From Sediminimonas sp. (lineage in GTDB: Bacteria; Pseudomonadota; Alphaproteobacteria; Rhodobacterales; Rhodobacteraceae), in assembly GCF_024637375.1 (NCBI RefSeq), contig NZ_JAGXFK010000038.1, positions 1-46,544 on the forward strand: a stretch of DNA of 46,544 nucleotides. Reading direction: 5' to 3'. The translations under genes and the position numbers were made by a program. This document shows, one piece after another, positions 17,517 to 26,479 of the stretch; the stretch's first letter is position 1, and the number at the start of each line of letters is the position of its first letter. The notes under the pieces were generated by a model. That model ran no database searches, was not told the DNA's origin, and worked only from the letters and a program-made list of their open reading frames with translations.

Positions 17517-17975
17517 TCAATTGAGCATGTTATCGGCGCTGAACTGGCCGATCTTGCTGAGCAGTTGCCGCAGGAGGTTCACATCCACGATGGACGAGTC
17601 GGTCACCCGCCGCGAGATCGGCACTACCCGGCCATCCTCCAGGGAGAAGCGTTCGATGTTGCGCACCACGCCGGCATCGTCGAAACTGATCGCCAGAACC
17701 TGCCGCTCGACGACCGTCGGTTTCTGGTAGGCGAAGTGGCGCATCCGGCTTTGAACGTAGTAGTAGGCGCCCTTGTCGAAAAACCCCGAGGTGGTCGGCG
17801 CACCGATGGTTTCCTCGACACTGGCGCGGGTGTCCACGCCGACGGTGATCTGCTGCAGATCCTCCTCGACCGGGATATAGCCATGCGTGCGGTAGGTGGC
17901 CAAACTGCAGCCCACCAGTGCCAGCAGGCCGAGGCCGATGACGATATTCCGTATCCCGACGCGCATCACTGACAT
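17517..17975 (-). CDS. bamE: outer-membrane assembly lipoprotein BamE (SmpA/OmlA)
   Basis: BamE is a small lipoprotein of the BAM machine that inserts beta-barrel proteins in the outer membrane. The 152-residue precursor has a signal peptide ending in the lipobox ALVGC, with lipidated Cys23. The mature part shows the SmpA/OmlA pattern: GYIPVEEDLQQITVGVDTR, VEETIGAPTTSGFFDKGAYYYV and the late FSLEDGRVV. AGAGGG precedes the start. It is divergent from the DUF177 gene over 88 bases, an arrangement I recall as common in Rhodobacterales. Confidence 0.88.
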   Translation of the reverse strand: MSVMRVGIRNIVIGLGLLALVGCSLATYRTHGYIPVEEDLQQITVGVDTRASVEETIGAPTTSGFFDKGAYYYVQSRMRHFAYQKPTVVERQVLAISFDDAGVVRNIERFSLEDGRVVPISRRVTDSSIVDVNLLRQLLSKIGQFSADNMLN

Positions 17976-18063
17976 GGCTGCCCTCTTGAAATGGCTGGAT
18001 GTGCCTTCTATCGACGCTTACAGAAGCTTGATTGCCTGTTCAAGAAAGGATGCGGACCGCGCC

Positions 18064-18654
18064 ATGCCAGACAGTCCCGCCCAAAGACCGGCCGCATTGC
18101 GCGTGGCCAGGCTGCCGCGCGCCGCGCCAACGCCGTTCGATCTGCATCCCGGCCCCGACGAACTGGCGGCGATTGCCGGCGAATTGGGCCTTGGCAAGCT
18201 GCGCAAGCTGTCGTTTTCCGGCACCGTGCAGGCCGACGGGGCGCACGACTGGCGCCTCGACGGGCATCTGGGCGCGACGATCACCCAGCCTTGCGTGATC
18301 ACGCTGGCACCGGTGACCACCCGCATCGAGGAAGAGGTGTCGCGCCGCTTTCTGGCCGACCCGGCGCCGATCGAACCGGACACCGACGAGGCCGAGATGC
18401 CGCCCGACGACAGCGCCGAGCCGTTGACCGACGTCATCGACCCCCGCGCGGTGATGATCGAGGCGCTGAGCCTCGCGCTGCCGCTCTATCCCCGTGCGCC
18501 CGGCGTCGAACTGGGCGAGGTCGTCCATGCCAAGCCCGGGAAGCAACCCCTGCGCGACCGTGATACCAAGCCGTTCGCCGGGCTGGCCGATCTCATGGGG
18601 GGCACGGCGACCGACGACTCCGGCGACGACGACAACGACCCCCAAGACCCCTGA
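18064..18654 (+). CDS. DUF177 (YceD) family protein
   Basis: A 196-residue cytosolic protein of the YceD/DUF177 family, found next to rpmF in most bacteria. In plants and E. coli relatives are linked to 23S rRNA maturation. Family features seen are the internal QPCVITLAPVTTRIEEEV segment and the acidic C-terminal tail (TDDSGDDDNDPQDP) after AGLADLM. The start ATG 18064 is chosen because the frame upstream runs over the divergent bamE promoter and has no similarity. It is the first gene of the rpmF-plsX-fabH cluster. Confidence 0.85.
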   Translation: MPDSPAQRPAALRVARLPRAAPTPFDLHPGPDELAAIAGELGLGKLRKLSFSGTVQADGAHDWRLDGHLGATITQPCVITLAPVTTRIEEEVSRRFLADPAPIEPDTDEAEMPPDDSAEPLTDVIDPRAVMIEALSLALPLYPRAPGVELGEVVHAKPGKQPLRDRDTKPFAGLADLMGGTATDDSGDDDNDPQDP

Positions 18655-18695
18655 GCCCCGGGGAAAACACTGGCGAAGACATCGGGAAAAACCGC

Positions 18696-18723
18696 TTGCG
18701 ACTCCGCGCAAAGCCGGTATTTT
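18696..18723 (+). promoter_or_regulatory. promoter before rpmF
   Basis: TTGCGA and TATTTT with a 16-base spacer, about 105 bases before the rpmF start. It would give rpmF-plsX-fabH transcription independent of the DUF177 gene. Confidence 0.45.
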
Positions 18724-18828
18724 GCGCCCTTCATCCGTATTTTGGGTTGGACATGTCGGCAGTGACCGAATATGAGCCTTGAACCCACGCGAAACCGGGC
18801 ATCGCCCACAGGAAATCGAGGTTGTGAC

Positions 18829-19035
18829 ATGGCTGTCCAGCAGAACAAAGTCTCCAAATCGCGGCGCAACAACCGCCGCGCGCACGATGCGCTGGTTGCG
18901 GCAAACCCCAACGAATGCGCCAACTGCGGCGAGCTGAAGCGCCCCCACCACGTTTGCGCCGCCTGCGGCCACTATGCCGAGCGCGAGGTCGTCGCCATGG
19001 CGGACGAGATCGACCTGGACGAAGACGCGGCCTGA
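18829..19035 (+). CDS. rpmF: 50S ribosomal protein L32
   Basis: A 68-residue basic protein of the large ribosomal subunit. It begins [20 protein letters not shown], the invariant L32 N-terminus, and has a zinc ribbon of two CX2C pairs (CANC and CAAC), so this is the zinc-binding form. GAGGT precedes the ATG by eight bases. plsX follows after 32 bases. Confidence 0.97.
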   Translation: MAVQQNKVSKSRRNNRRAHDALVAANPNECANCGELKRPHHVCAACGHYAEREVVAMADEIDLDEDAA

Positions 19036-19067
19036 GCAGTCAACACCTCAACAAAGCGGGCGTCCAG

Positions 19068-20174
19068 ATGACCGCGGGGCAGGATCACTCAAACCCAGAC
19101 GCCGGGCACGTCACGATATCCGTCGATGCCATGGGCGGCGATCTCGGGGCCGCGGCCGTCGTGGCGGGAGTCGCGCAATCGGCTCGCAAGAATGCGGCGA
19201 TCCGGTTCATCCTGCATGGCCCGCGCGCCGAGCTGGAGCAGCTGACGGCGAAGCGAAAGGTGCTCGCCGGGCGATGCGAGGTCCGCGACGCGCAAGACGT
19301 GGTGCAGATGAAAGACAAGCCCAGCCAGGTCATGCGCCACGGCAAGGGTACCTCGATGTGGTCGGCGCTGGAATCGGTGCGCGCCGGCGAGGCCGAGGTG
19401 TGCGTCTCCTGCGGCAATACCGGGGCGCTGATGGCGCTGTCGATGATGCGGCTGCGCAAGATGCCCGACGTCAACCGCCCCGCCATCGCGATCCACTGGC
19501 CATCGCGCAACCCCCAGCAGTTCAACGTCATGCTCGATGTCGGCGCCGACGTGCGCGCCGATGCCCGCGACCTGCTGCAATACGCGCTGATGGGCGCCTC
19601 CTATGCCCGCAACGGGCTTGACCTGCCACGCCCGCGCATCGGCTTGCTCAATGTCGGCACCGAGGAACACAAGGGCCGGCCCGAACTGCACGAGGCGCAC
19701 GCGCTGATCACCGATTTCGCCCCGCGCGCCAATTTCGATTATGTCGGCTTTGTCGAGGGCAAGGACATTCCCGGCGATATCTGCGACGTGATCGTCACCG
19801 ACGGGTTCACCGGCAACGTTGCGATCAAGACCGGCGAAGGCACCGCCACCCTGATCCTGGAATTGCTGCGCGAGGCGTTCCGCCACACGCCGCTGTCACG
19901 GCTGGCCTCGGTGCTTGCCTACACCTCGCTGCGGCGACTCGGCAAACGCATGGACCCCCGTCGCGCCAATGGCGGCGTGTTCCTCGGGCTCAACGGGACG
20001 GTGGTCAAATCCCATGGCGCCGCCGACGCCACGGGCATATCCGCCGCTGTCAAGCTGGCCTTCGATCTGGCGCAGTCGGGGTTCTCGGAAAAACTCGCGG
20101 CGCGGGTTGCATCGGCCCCCGCGCTGGCCGATGATGCATCGCCAGATCAAACCACAGATGGTGACAAGACATGA
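19068..20174 (+). CDS. plsX: phosphate acyltransferase PlsX
   Basis: Turns acyl-ACP and phosphate into acyl phosphate, the acyl donor for PlsY in phospholipid synthesis; a peripheral membrane enzyme. The 368-residue protein has the hallmark ISVDAMGGDLG near the N-terminus, VSCGNTGALMALSM, LLNVGTEEHKG and VTDGFTGNVAIKTGEG. It overlaps fabH by four bases (ATGA), which implies translational coupling. Confidence 0.97.
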   Translation: MTAGQDHSNPDAGHVTISVDAMGGDLGAAAVVAGVAQSARKNAAIRFILHGPRAELEQLTAKRKVLAGRCEVRDAQDVVQMKDKPSQVMRHGKGTSMWSALESVRAGEAEVCVSCGNTGALMALSMMRLRKMPDVNRPAIAIHWPSRNPQQFNVMLDVGADVRADARDLLQYALMGASYARNGLDLPRPRIGLLNVGTEEHKGRPELHEAHALITDFAPRANFDYVGFVEGKDIPGDICDVIVTDGFTGNVAIKTGEGTATLILELLREAFRHTPLSRLASVLAYTSLRRLGKRMDPRRANGGVFLGLNGTVVKSHGAADATGISAAVKLAFDLAQSGFSEKLAARVASAPALADDASPDQTTDGDKT

Positions 20175-21142
20175 TCCGCCGCGCCGTGGTCCAGGGTGTC
20201 GGGCACTACCTGCCGGAACGCGTCGTGCCCAACAGTGAATTCGAAAAGACGCTCGACACCAACGACGAATGGATTCGCGCCCGCTCGGGGATCGAGCGGC
20301 GCCATTTCGCGGCCGAGGGTGAAACCACCTCGCAACTGGCCACCCGCGCCGCGCGCGCCGCGCTCGACGACGCCGGGCTGCAGCCCGGCGACATTGACGC
20401 GATCATCCTGGCCACTTCGACCGCCGATCTGACCTTCCCCGCCGCCGCCACGATGGTGCAGGCCAATCTGGGCATGACGCAGGGATTCGCCTTCGACGTG
20501 CAGGCGGTTTGTGCGGGATTCGTCTATGCCCTGGCCAATGCCAGCGCGCTGATCGCCTCGGGACAGGCCGAGCGGGTGCTGGTCATCGGCGCGGAAACCT
20601 TCAGCCGCATCATGGACTGGACCGATCGCGGCACCTGCGTGCTGTTCGGCGACGGGGCCGGCGCGCTGGTGCTGGGTGCCGAGTCGGGCGAAGGCACCGC
20701 CGCCGACCGCGGCATACTGGCCACGGACCTGCACTCCGACGGGCGTTACCGCGACATCCTGTATGTCGACGGCGGGGTGTCGACGGGCACGACCGGGCAG
20801 TTGCGCATGCAGGGCCGTGAAGTGTTCCGCCACGCCATCGACAAGCTGGCCGCCACCGCGCAAAGCGCGCTGGACAAAGCCGGGCTCGACAGTGGCGACG
20901 TCGACTGGATCGTGCCGCACCAGGCCAACATACGTATCATCCAGGGCACCGCGAAAAAGATGAACCTGCCGATGGACAACGTGGTCGTCACCGTTCAGGA
21001 CCACGGCAACACCTCGGCCGCCTCCATCCCGCTGGCGCTGTCGGTGGGCCGTGACCGCGGGCAGATCAAGCAGGGCGATCTCCTGGTCACCGAGGCAATC
21101 GGCGGCGGTCTTGCCTGGGGCGCGGTGGTGCTGCGCTGGTAA
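20171..21142 (+). CDS. fabH: beta-ketoacyl-ACP synthase III
   Basis: Starts fatty-acid synthesis by condensing acetyl-CoA with malonyl-ACP. The 323-residue protein has the full Cys-His-Asn triad: Cys114 (AVCAGF), His250 (PHQANIRII) and Asn280 ([10 protein letters not shown]). The C-terminus [13 protein letters not shown] is canonical. It is coupled to plsX and followed after 118 bases by ihfA. Confidence 0.97.
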   Translation: MIRRAVVQGVGHYLPERVVPNSEFEKTLDTNDEWIRARSGIERRHFAAEGETTSQLATRAARAALDDAGLQPGDIDAIILATSTADLTFPAAATMVQANLGMTQGFAFDVQAVCAGFVYALANASALIASGQAERVLVIGAETFSRIMDWTDRGTCVLFGDGAGALVLGAESGEGTAADRGILATDLHSDGRYRDILYVDGGVSTGTTGQLRMQGREVFRHAIDKLAATAQSALDKAGLDSGDVDWIVPHQANIRIIQGTAKKMNLPMDNVVVTVQDHGNTSAASIPLALSVGRDRGQIKQGDLLVTEAIGGGLAWGAVVLRW

Positions 21143-21194
21143 GGCGAAAATCGGCGAATTCACACCCGCGCCGACAGCCCTAAAGCATGACGCC

Positions 21195-21207
21195 CAAGTC
21201 GTTGATA
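21195..21207 (-). promoter_or_regulatory. IHF-binding site before ihfA
   Basis: The minus strand reads TATCAACGACTTG, an exact match to the IHF consensus WATCAANNNNTTR. It abuts the minus-35 of the ihfA promoter, pointing to autoregulation. Confidence 0.5.
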
Positions 21208-21237
21208 TTGACTCGGAAATTGACTACCCCCTATTGT
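21208..21237 (+). promoter_or_regulatory. candidate ihfA promoter
   Basis: TTGACT and TATTGT, 18 bases apart, ending 23 bases before the ihfA start. ATTGACT is directly repeated 12 bases on. The region is AT-richer than its surroundings. Confidence 0.45.
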
Positions 21238-21260
21238 TCACCAAAACGGGGGACACCGGC

Positions 21261-21563
21261 ATGAGCGAAAAGACACTAACCCGCATGGATCTGAGCGAAG
21301 CCATCTTTCGCGAAGTAGGTCTTTCGCGCAACGACTCGGCACAGATCGTGGAAAGCGTGCTGACCCACATGTCGGACGCCCTCGTCGACGGCGAACAGGT
21401 CAAGGTATCGTCCTTCGGCACCTTCTCGGTGCGCGACAAGGCGGCCCGCGTCGGTCGCAACCCCAAGACCGGCGAGGAAGTGCCGATCAGCCCTCGCCGC
21501 GTTCTGACCTTCCGGCCCTCGCACCTGATGAAGGAACGTGTCGCCGAAGGAAACAAACGTTGA
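21261..21563 (+). CDS. ihfA: integration host factor subunit alpha
   Basis: A 100-residue DNA-bending protein; with IhfB it forms IHF, which shapes promoters, replication and recombination sites. It begins [22 protein letters not shown] and has the DNA-arm motif [20 protein letters not shown] with the intercalating proline, then the usual [10 protein letters not shown]. The alpha rather than beta subunit is indicated by [17 protein letters not shown]. merR follows after 23 bases. Confidence 0.95.
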   Translation: MSEKTLTRMDLSEAIFREVGLSRNDSAQIVESVLTHMSDALVDGEQVKVSSFGTFSVRDKAARVGRNPKTGEEVPISPRRVLTFRPSHLMKERVAEGNKR

Positions 21564-21586
21564 AGCGACGATAACCGGGGGCGCAT

Positions 21587-22591
21587 ATGGGCGGAAAATC
21601 ACCCGACGCCTTTCGTACCATCAGCGAGGTGGCGGAATGGCTCGACCGGCCAGCCCATGTGCTGCGGTTCTGGGAAAGCAAGTTCGCGCAGATCAAACCG
21701 GTCAAGCGCGCCGGCGGGCGCCGCTATTACCGGCCGCAGGACATGCTGCTGCTGGGGGGCATCAAGAAACTGCTGCACGACGAGGGGATGACCATCAAGG
21801 GCGTGCAGAAGGTACTGCGCGAACACGGCGTCAAGTATGTCGCCGACCTGTCCGACCCGCTCGAGGACGCGCTGGCCACCTCGGCGCTTGGCGATGACGC
21901 CGACACCATCGACGTTCCCGCGCAAGCGCCCGACAGCGCCCGTGTACTGACATTCCCGACCGACAGCACCGCGGCGCCGCGTGCCGGCGGCGCGCGCCCC
22001 GAACCCGATACCGACCCCGCCGCCACCGGCGATACCCCGACGCAGGCGCCAGAAGCGGCGCAGGACGCGGACACAGCGGGGCACGCCCCCGACACGCCCG
22101 ATCTGTTCAACGAAGAGGACGATCACGCCACCGCCGCGCCCGACACCCCCGAGGACGACGCGAAACCGACGAACCAGGGCGATGCCGACACGCCGAAGGC
22201 AGACGCGGCGATGACCGATGCAAAGCAGCCGGAGGCAGCGCCGTCTGGGCATGCGGGCGCGACCGGGGCTGACGTCACCGAGCAGCCCGCCGGCGCCGAC
22301 ACGCCCGCCGCGGCCCCGACCGAAGCGCCCGCGCCTTCGGATGCCGACAAGACCCCGGGCAAGGTAGCCGCGGATGCACCGGTCGCGGCGGCGCGCGACG
22401 AGGATGCAGCCCCGAAGGACAGGCGCGCGGCCGGCGGCCCCGCCGCCGGGTCCGATGACGCGCCCGCCCTGCTTGCGCGGATTGCTGCCCTCGATACCTC
22501 TGTGCCGCCCCCGAACTGCGCCCGCGTGCGCGTCCTTCTGGACCAGTTGATCGCCGTGCACAGCCGCGGCGACGAGGCCCGCGACGGGTAA
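21587..22591 (+). CDS. MerR-family regulator with long acidic disordered tail
   Basis: A 334-residue protein whose first 90 or so residues are a MerR DNA-binding domain ([46 protein letters not shown], then [18 protein letters not shown]). The remaining two thirds is rich in Ala, Pro, Asp and Thr, has no cysteine cluster and looks disordered apart from a short ordered end (LLARIAALD to [11 protein letters not shown]). The ihfA-merR pairing is conserved in alphaproteobacteria. The effector and targets are not known. Confidence 0.85.
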   Translation: MGGKSPDAFRTISEVAEWLDRPAHVLRFWESKFAQIKPVKRAGGRRYYRPQDMLLLGGIKKLLHDEGMTIKGVQKVLREHGVKYVADLSDPLEDALATSALGDDADTIDVPAQAPDSARVLTFPTDSTAAPRAGGARPEPDTDPAATGDTPTQAPEAAQDADTAGHAPDTPDLFNEEDDHATAAPDTPEDDAKPTNQGDADTPKADAAMTDAKQPEAAPSGHAGATGADVTEQPAGADTPAAAPTEAPAPSDADKTPGKVAADAPVAAARDEDAAPKDRRAAGGPAAGSDDAPALLARIAALDTSVPPPNCARVRVLLDQLIAVHSRGDEARDG

Positions 22592-22612
22592 TCAGAAAGT
22601 GCCGATTTCCCC

Positions 22613-22640
22613 TTGCCCTGACGCACAGAAACGGTATGAA
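22613..22640 (+). promoter_or_regulatory. promoter of tRNA-Pro
   Basis: TTGCCC and TATGAA with a 16-base spacer; the minus-10 ends 11 bases before the mature tRNA. Confidence 0.45.
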
Positions 22641-22651
22641 AGCGGCATCGT

Positions 22652-22728
22652 CGGGCTATGGCGCAGCCTGGTAGCGCGTCCGTCTGGGGGACGGAAGGTC
22701 GCAGGTTCGAGTCCTGCTAGCCCGACCA
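22652..22728 (+). tRNA. tRNA-Pro (anticodon GGG)
   Basis: A 77-base cloverleaf. The acceptor stem CGGGCTA pairs with TAGCCCG, the D-arm is GCGCAGCCTGGTAGCGC, the anticodon stem TCCGT/ACGGA encloses loop CTGGGGG (anticodon GGG), the T-arm is GCAGGTTCGAGTCCTGC, and ACCA is encoded. The C1-G72 end pair is typical of bacterial tRNA-Pro. Confidence 0.95.
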
Positions 22729-22795
22729 ATTCATCACAGTGCAACCGCAGCTGCGCATGCGGGCGCAAAGCGGCAATGGCGATGCGGGGGGCCGA

Positions 22796-23872
22796 ATGAG
22801 CGGCGTCATTCCTTCACAACAGTTGCGCCGCATGATCGAGGCAGGCGAGATCGCCGCCGACCCCGCTATCACGCCCGATCAGGTGCAGCCCGCCAGCCTG
22901 GATTTGCGGCTCGGCACCACGGCCTACCGGGTGCGCGCCTCGTTCCTTGCCGGATCGGGGGCCAGCGTGGCCGAGCGGCTGGCGCAGGTCGAAATGCACC
23001 GCGTCGATCTCAGCGCCGGCGCGGTCCTGGAAAAGGGCTGCGTCTATGTCGTGCCGCTGATGGAGCACCTGGCGCTGCCCGATCACGTACATGCCGTCGC
23101 CAACGCCAAAAGCTCGACCGGTCGTCTGGATATCCTCACGCGCACCATCACCGATGGCGGGGTCGAGTTCGACCGCGTATCGCCGGGCTACAACGGCCCG
23201 CTCTATGCCGAGATCTGCCCGCTGTCGTTCTCGGTGCTGGTGCGCTCGGGGATGCGGCTCAACCAGATCCGGTTCCGCGACGGCCACGCAACCCTCTCGG
23301 ACGACGCCTTGCGCGCGCTGCACGCCAGAACGCCGCTGGTCGACGGCGCGGCGGTGGTTGACGGCGGCTTGGGATTCTCGGTCGATCTGGCCGGCACGTC
23401 GAACAACCTGGTGGGGTATCGCGCCAAGCCCCATACCGGGGTGATCGACCTCGATCGAATCGCGCATTACGACCCGCGCGATTTCTGGGAGGAATTGCAC
23501 GGCGACCAGGGGCGCATCATCCTCGACCCCGGCGCGTTCTACATCCTGGTGAGCCGCGAGGCAGTACACATCCCGCCCGCCTATGCGGCGGAAATGGCCC
23601 CCTACCTGGCCATGGTGGGCGAATTCCGGGTACACTACGCGGGCTTCTTCGACCCCGGTTTCGGCCACGACGCGGCCGGCGGCGCAGGGGCGCGCGGCGT
23701 GCTTGAAGTGCGCTGCCACGAAACGCCCTTCATCCTGGAACACGGGCAGAGCGTGGGCCGACTGGTCTATGAACACATGTCCGAGCCACCCGATCAGCTA
23801 TACGGCGCAGGGATCGCGTCGAATTACCAAGGCCAGGGCCTCAAGCTCAGCAAGCATTTCACGAGCGCCTGA
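22796..23872 (+). CDS. dcd: 2'-deoxycytidine 5'-triphosphate deaminase, long form
   Basis: Deaminates dCTP to dUTP, feeding dTTP synthesis. The 358-residue protein is about twice the length of E. coli Dcd and belongs to the alphaproteobacterial long family, which looks like two dUTPase-fold halves in tandem. Seen are QPASLDLRLGTTAYRVRASF, the active-site-like NAKSSTGRLDILTRTITDG, GYNGPLYAEICPLSF in the first half and a parallel GEFRVHYAGFFDPGFG with LEVRCHETPF in the second. I chose ATG 22796, where the conserved MSGVIPSQQLRRMIEAG begins. Confidence 0.88.
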   Translation: MSGVIPSQQLRRMIEAGEIAADPAITPDQVQPASLDLRLGTTAYRVRASFLAGSGASVAERLAQVEMHRVDLSAGAVLEKGCVYVVPLMEHLALPDHVHAVANAKSSTGRLDILTRTITDGGVEFDRVSPGYNGPLYAEICPLSFSVLVRSGMRLNQIRFRDGHATLSDDALRALHARTPLVDGAAVVDGGLGFSVDLAGTSNNLVGYRAKPHTGVIDLDRIAHYDPRDFWEELHGDQGRIILDPGAFYILVSREAVHIPPAYAAEMAPYLAMVGEFRVHYAGFFDPGFGHDAAGGAGARGVLEVRCHETPFILEHGQSVGRLVYEHMSEPPDQLYGAGIASNYQGQGLKLSKHFTSA

Positions 23873-23890
23873 GGCGGCAGGCCCGCGCGC

Positions 23891-24124
23891 TCAGAACTTG
23901 CCCATGCGCCGCCCGACCCGCAGGCTTTGGCGGGTGCGCTTGTTCATCTCGGGATCGTTGTAGTCGCCGCCCTGCCCGTCGCGCTGCGCAGCGTCACCCT
24001 GACCCGCCTGCGCCGACTTGCCCTTGCGTTTGGCGAACTTGTCGACACCGGCGCTGATGCCCTTTTGCATGACCATGCGCATGACCATGCGAACTACCAT
24101 GTTGACTATGGAATTGACGTTCAT
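23891..24124 (-). CDS. small basic hypothetical protein
   Basis: A 77-residue protein, MNVNSIVNMVVRMVMRMVMQKG at its start, then a lysine/arginine-rich and glutamine/glycine-rich middle and a basic end. The first 25 residues form a methionine- and valine-rich helix with two arginines, more like an amphipathic helix than a membrane span. AGGAGAG lies five bases before ATG 24124, supporting real translation. Similar short proteins seem frequent in Rhodobacteraceae, but I know of no function. Its stop is 18 bases from the convergent dcd stop. Confidence 0.6.
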   Translation of the reverse strand: MNVNSIVNMVVRMVMRMVMQKGISAGVDKFAKRKGKSAQAGQGDAAQRDGQGGDYNDPEMNKRTRQSLRVGRRMGKF

Positions 24125-24202
24125 GTCGCTCTCCTGGCTGCGTCGCGGACAAGATAACACCGAATCTTGCGGAATTCAGGGCGTGACGCGAAAAAATCGC
24201 CT

Positions 24203-25168
24203 TCACCCGCGCCCGCCGGTCAGTGCCTGCCATGCCGGCACGATGGCGCGCGTCGCCACCGGCACCAACAGCAGGCCAAGCGCCAGCCCCGCCACGGCGT
24301 TCAACCCCGCCGCGATGGTCCAGTTCGCCGCCGCTTGCGCGGCTTGCGGAACCATCGCGGCGCCGGCAGAAGCCAGATCACCCACCAGATGCGCCGCCAT
24401 GGGCTGGCCCAGTTGCTCAAGCCCATGGGTGATGATCGCCCCGCCAACCCACAGCATCGCCGCCGTGCCGACGATCGTCAGCGCCTTCAGCACCCCCGGC
24501 ATCGCCCTGACGATGCCCTGCCCGGCCCGCCGCGTCGGCCACCAGCGCCCGTGCTCGGCCATGTGCAGCCCGACATCGTCGGCCTTCACGATCAGCGCCA
24601 CGCCGCCATAAACGATCACCGTGATCGCGATCCCCACGACGGCCAGCACTGCCCCCTCGACCCACAGCGTCGACTTGGGGATTTCCGCCAGCGAGATGGT
24701 CATGATCTCGGCCGACAGGATGAAATCGGTCTTGATGGCCCCGGCCGCCTTGCGTTCCTCAAGGTGGGCCGGATCGCCCACGTCGAAATCGGCCTCGACC
24801 GCATGATCGGCGTGCGGAAACAGCACATGAACGATCTTCTCGGCCCCTTCGAAACACAGGTACGCGCCGCCCAGCATGAGCAGCGGCGGGATCGCCCAGG
24901 GCGCCAGGGCCGACAGAGCCAGGCCGACGGGCAGCAGGTAGAGAAGCTTGTTCTTGAGCGACCCCTTGGCAATGCGCCACACGATGGGCAATTCGCGCGA
25001 TGCATCGAACCCGTGCAGGTATTTCGGCGTCACCGCCGCGTCGTCGATCATCGCGCCGGCGGCCTTCGATCCCGCCTTCGCAGCCTGGCCCACGACGTCA
25101 TCGACCGACGCCGCCGCCACCTTGGCGATTGCCGCGACATCGTCCAACAGGGCCAGCAAACCGCTCAT
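24203..25168 (-). CDS. DUF808 (YedI-type) membrane protein
   Basis: A 321-residue inner-membrane protein of the DUF808 family. It starts MSGLLALLDDVAAIAK, the family's conserved N-terminus, followed by DDVVGQAAKAGSKAAGAMIDDAAVTPKY, then about six membrane helices with the conserved GGAYLCFEGAEK and AIKTDFILSAEIMTI segments. Function is unknown. GGGAGG lies seven bases before ATG 25168; a longer frame upstream enters the gap promoter. It diverges from gap. Confidence 0.82.
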   Translation of the reverse strand: MSGLLALLDDVAAIAKVAAASVDDVVGQAAKAGSKAAGAMIDDAAVTPKYLHGFDASRELPIVWRIAKGSLKNKLLYLLPVGLALSALAPWAIPPLLMLGGAYLCFEGAEKIVHVLFPHADHAVEADFDVGDPAHLEERKAAGAIKTDFILSAEIMTISLAEIPKSTLWVEGAVLAVVGIAITVIVYGGVALIVKADDVGLHMAEHGRWWPTRRAGQGIVRAMPGVLKALTIVGTAAMLWVGGAIITHGLEQLGQPMAAHLVGDLASAGAAMVPQAAQAAANWTIAAGLNAVAGLALGLLLVPVATRAIVPAWQALTGGRG

Positions 25169-25271
25169 ATCGCGCCTCCCATCTTGCCGCGGAGTCGGGG
25201 CCCCGCTTTCCCTCACCCTACTGTCATCGCCGCGACCGGCAAGCCCCGATCCGGGGAACGGGCACGGGGAC

Positions 25272-25306
25272 GTGTTAGCGCAATCAATCGCATTTTGCGC
25301 TAACAC
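25272..25306. promoter_or_regulatory. operator inverted repeat before gap
   Basis: Perfect 12-base arms GTGTTAGCGCAA and TTGCGCTAACAC around 11 bases. Each arm is most of a LacI-type palindrome TGTTAGCGCTAACA (12/14 and 11/14 matches), so two repressor dimers could bind 19 bp apart. CceR, a LacI-family regulator of central carbon genes in Rhodobacter, is a candidate; this is inference. Confidence 0.6.
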
Positions 25307-25391
25307 GCTGCTGCGGCGTCGTTTTTCGCCTTTCGAAGCGCACGACGCGCAGGTATATCGCCCCCAATCCACCTGCACAGGAGATCCCCGC

Positions 25392-26393
25392 ATGACCATC
25401 ACCGTCGGCATCAACGGATTCGGCCGGATCGGCCGCTGCACGCTGTCCCATATCGCGCAGAGCACGCGCGAGGACATCGAGGTGGTAAAGGTCAACGCCA
25501 CCGGGCCGCTGGACACCGCCGCACACCTGATCCGCTACGACTCGGTGCATGGCCGCTTCCCCGGCACGGTGGACACCGGCGACGGCTGGATGGACCTGGG
25601 CCGTGGCAGGTTCGATGTTGTGTCGACCTACGACATGGACCAGCTCGACTGGGATGGCGTGGACGTGGTGATGGAATGCACCGGCAAGTTCAACGACGGG
25701 CTGAAGGCACGCAAGCATATCGAGCGCGGCGCGCGCAAGGTGCTGCTGTCGGCGCCGGGCAAGAACGTTGACCGCACCGTCGTCTTCGGCGTCAACCACG
25801 ACAAGCTGCGCGCCACTGACACGATGGTATCCAACGGGTCGTGCACCACCAACTGCCTGGCGCCCCTGGCCATGGTCCTTGATCAGGCGGTCGGCATCGA
25901 ATCGGGCATCATGACCACCGTGCACAGCTATACCGGCGACCAGCCGACGCTCGACCGCCGGCACGCCGATCTGTACCGCGCCCGCGCCGCCGCGATGGCG
26001 ATGATCCCCACCTCGACGGGGGCGGCCAAGGCCCTGGGCGAGGTGCTGCCCAACCTCAAGGGCAAGCTCGACGGCTCGGCCATCCGGGTGCCCACGCCCA
26101 ACGTCTCGGCCGTGGACCTGACCTTTCTGGCGTCGCGTGACGTCACGGAGTCGGAAATCAACGACGCCATGGCCCGCGCCGCGGCGGGGCCGATGAAGGG
26201 CGTTCTGGCTTACGATCCCGAGCCCAAGGTCTCGGTCGATTTCAACCATACCGAGGAAAGCTCGATCTTCGCGCCCGACCAGACCAAGGTCACCGGCAAG
26301 CGTCTGGTGCGGGTGCTGGCATGGTACGACAACGAATGGGGCTTTTCGTGCCGCATGGCCGACGTTGCCGTCGCCATGGGCCAGACCAACTGA
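25392..26393 (+). CDS. gap: glyceraldehyde-3-phosphate dehydrogenase, type I
   Basis: Interconverts glyceraldehyde 3-phosphate and 1,3-bisphosphoglycerate with NAD(H). The 333-residue protein has the N-terminal GINGFGRIGR, catalytic Cys151 in SNGSCTTNC, the HSYTGDQPTLD segment and WYDNEWGFSCRM near the end. AGGAGA precedes the start. Upstream lie a double LacI-type operator and a plausible minus-10 TATATC at 25354-25359. A 47-residue membrane peptide gene follows. Confidence 0.96.
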   Translation: MTITVGINGFGRIGRCTLSHIAQSTREDIEVVKVNATGPLDTAAHLIRYDSVHGRFPGTVDTGDGWMDLGRGRFDVVSTYDMDQLDWDGVDVVMECTGKFNDGLKARKHIERGARKVLLSAPGKNVDRTVVFGVNHDKLRATDTMVSNGSCTTNCLAPLAMVLDQAVGIESGIMTTVHSYTGDQPTLDRRHADLYRARAAAMAMIPTSTGAAKALGEVLPNLKGKLDGSAIRVPTPNVSAVDLTFLASRDVTESEINDAMARAAAGPMKGVLAYDPEPKVSVDFNHTEESSIFAPDQTKVTGKRLVRVLAWYDNEWGFSCRMADVAVAMGQTN

Positions 26394-26479
26394 GCCAGCG
26401 ATCCGACGCCGGGCCTTGCGCGCGGGCGGTGCTTGCGGCAAGTCTGCGGGGGAAGCGCCCCACAGGAGAGCCGCCCGCC

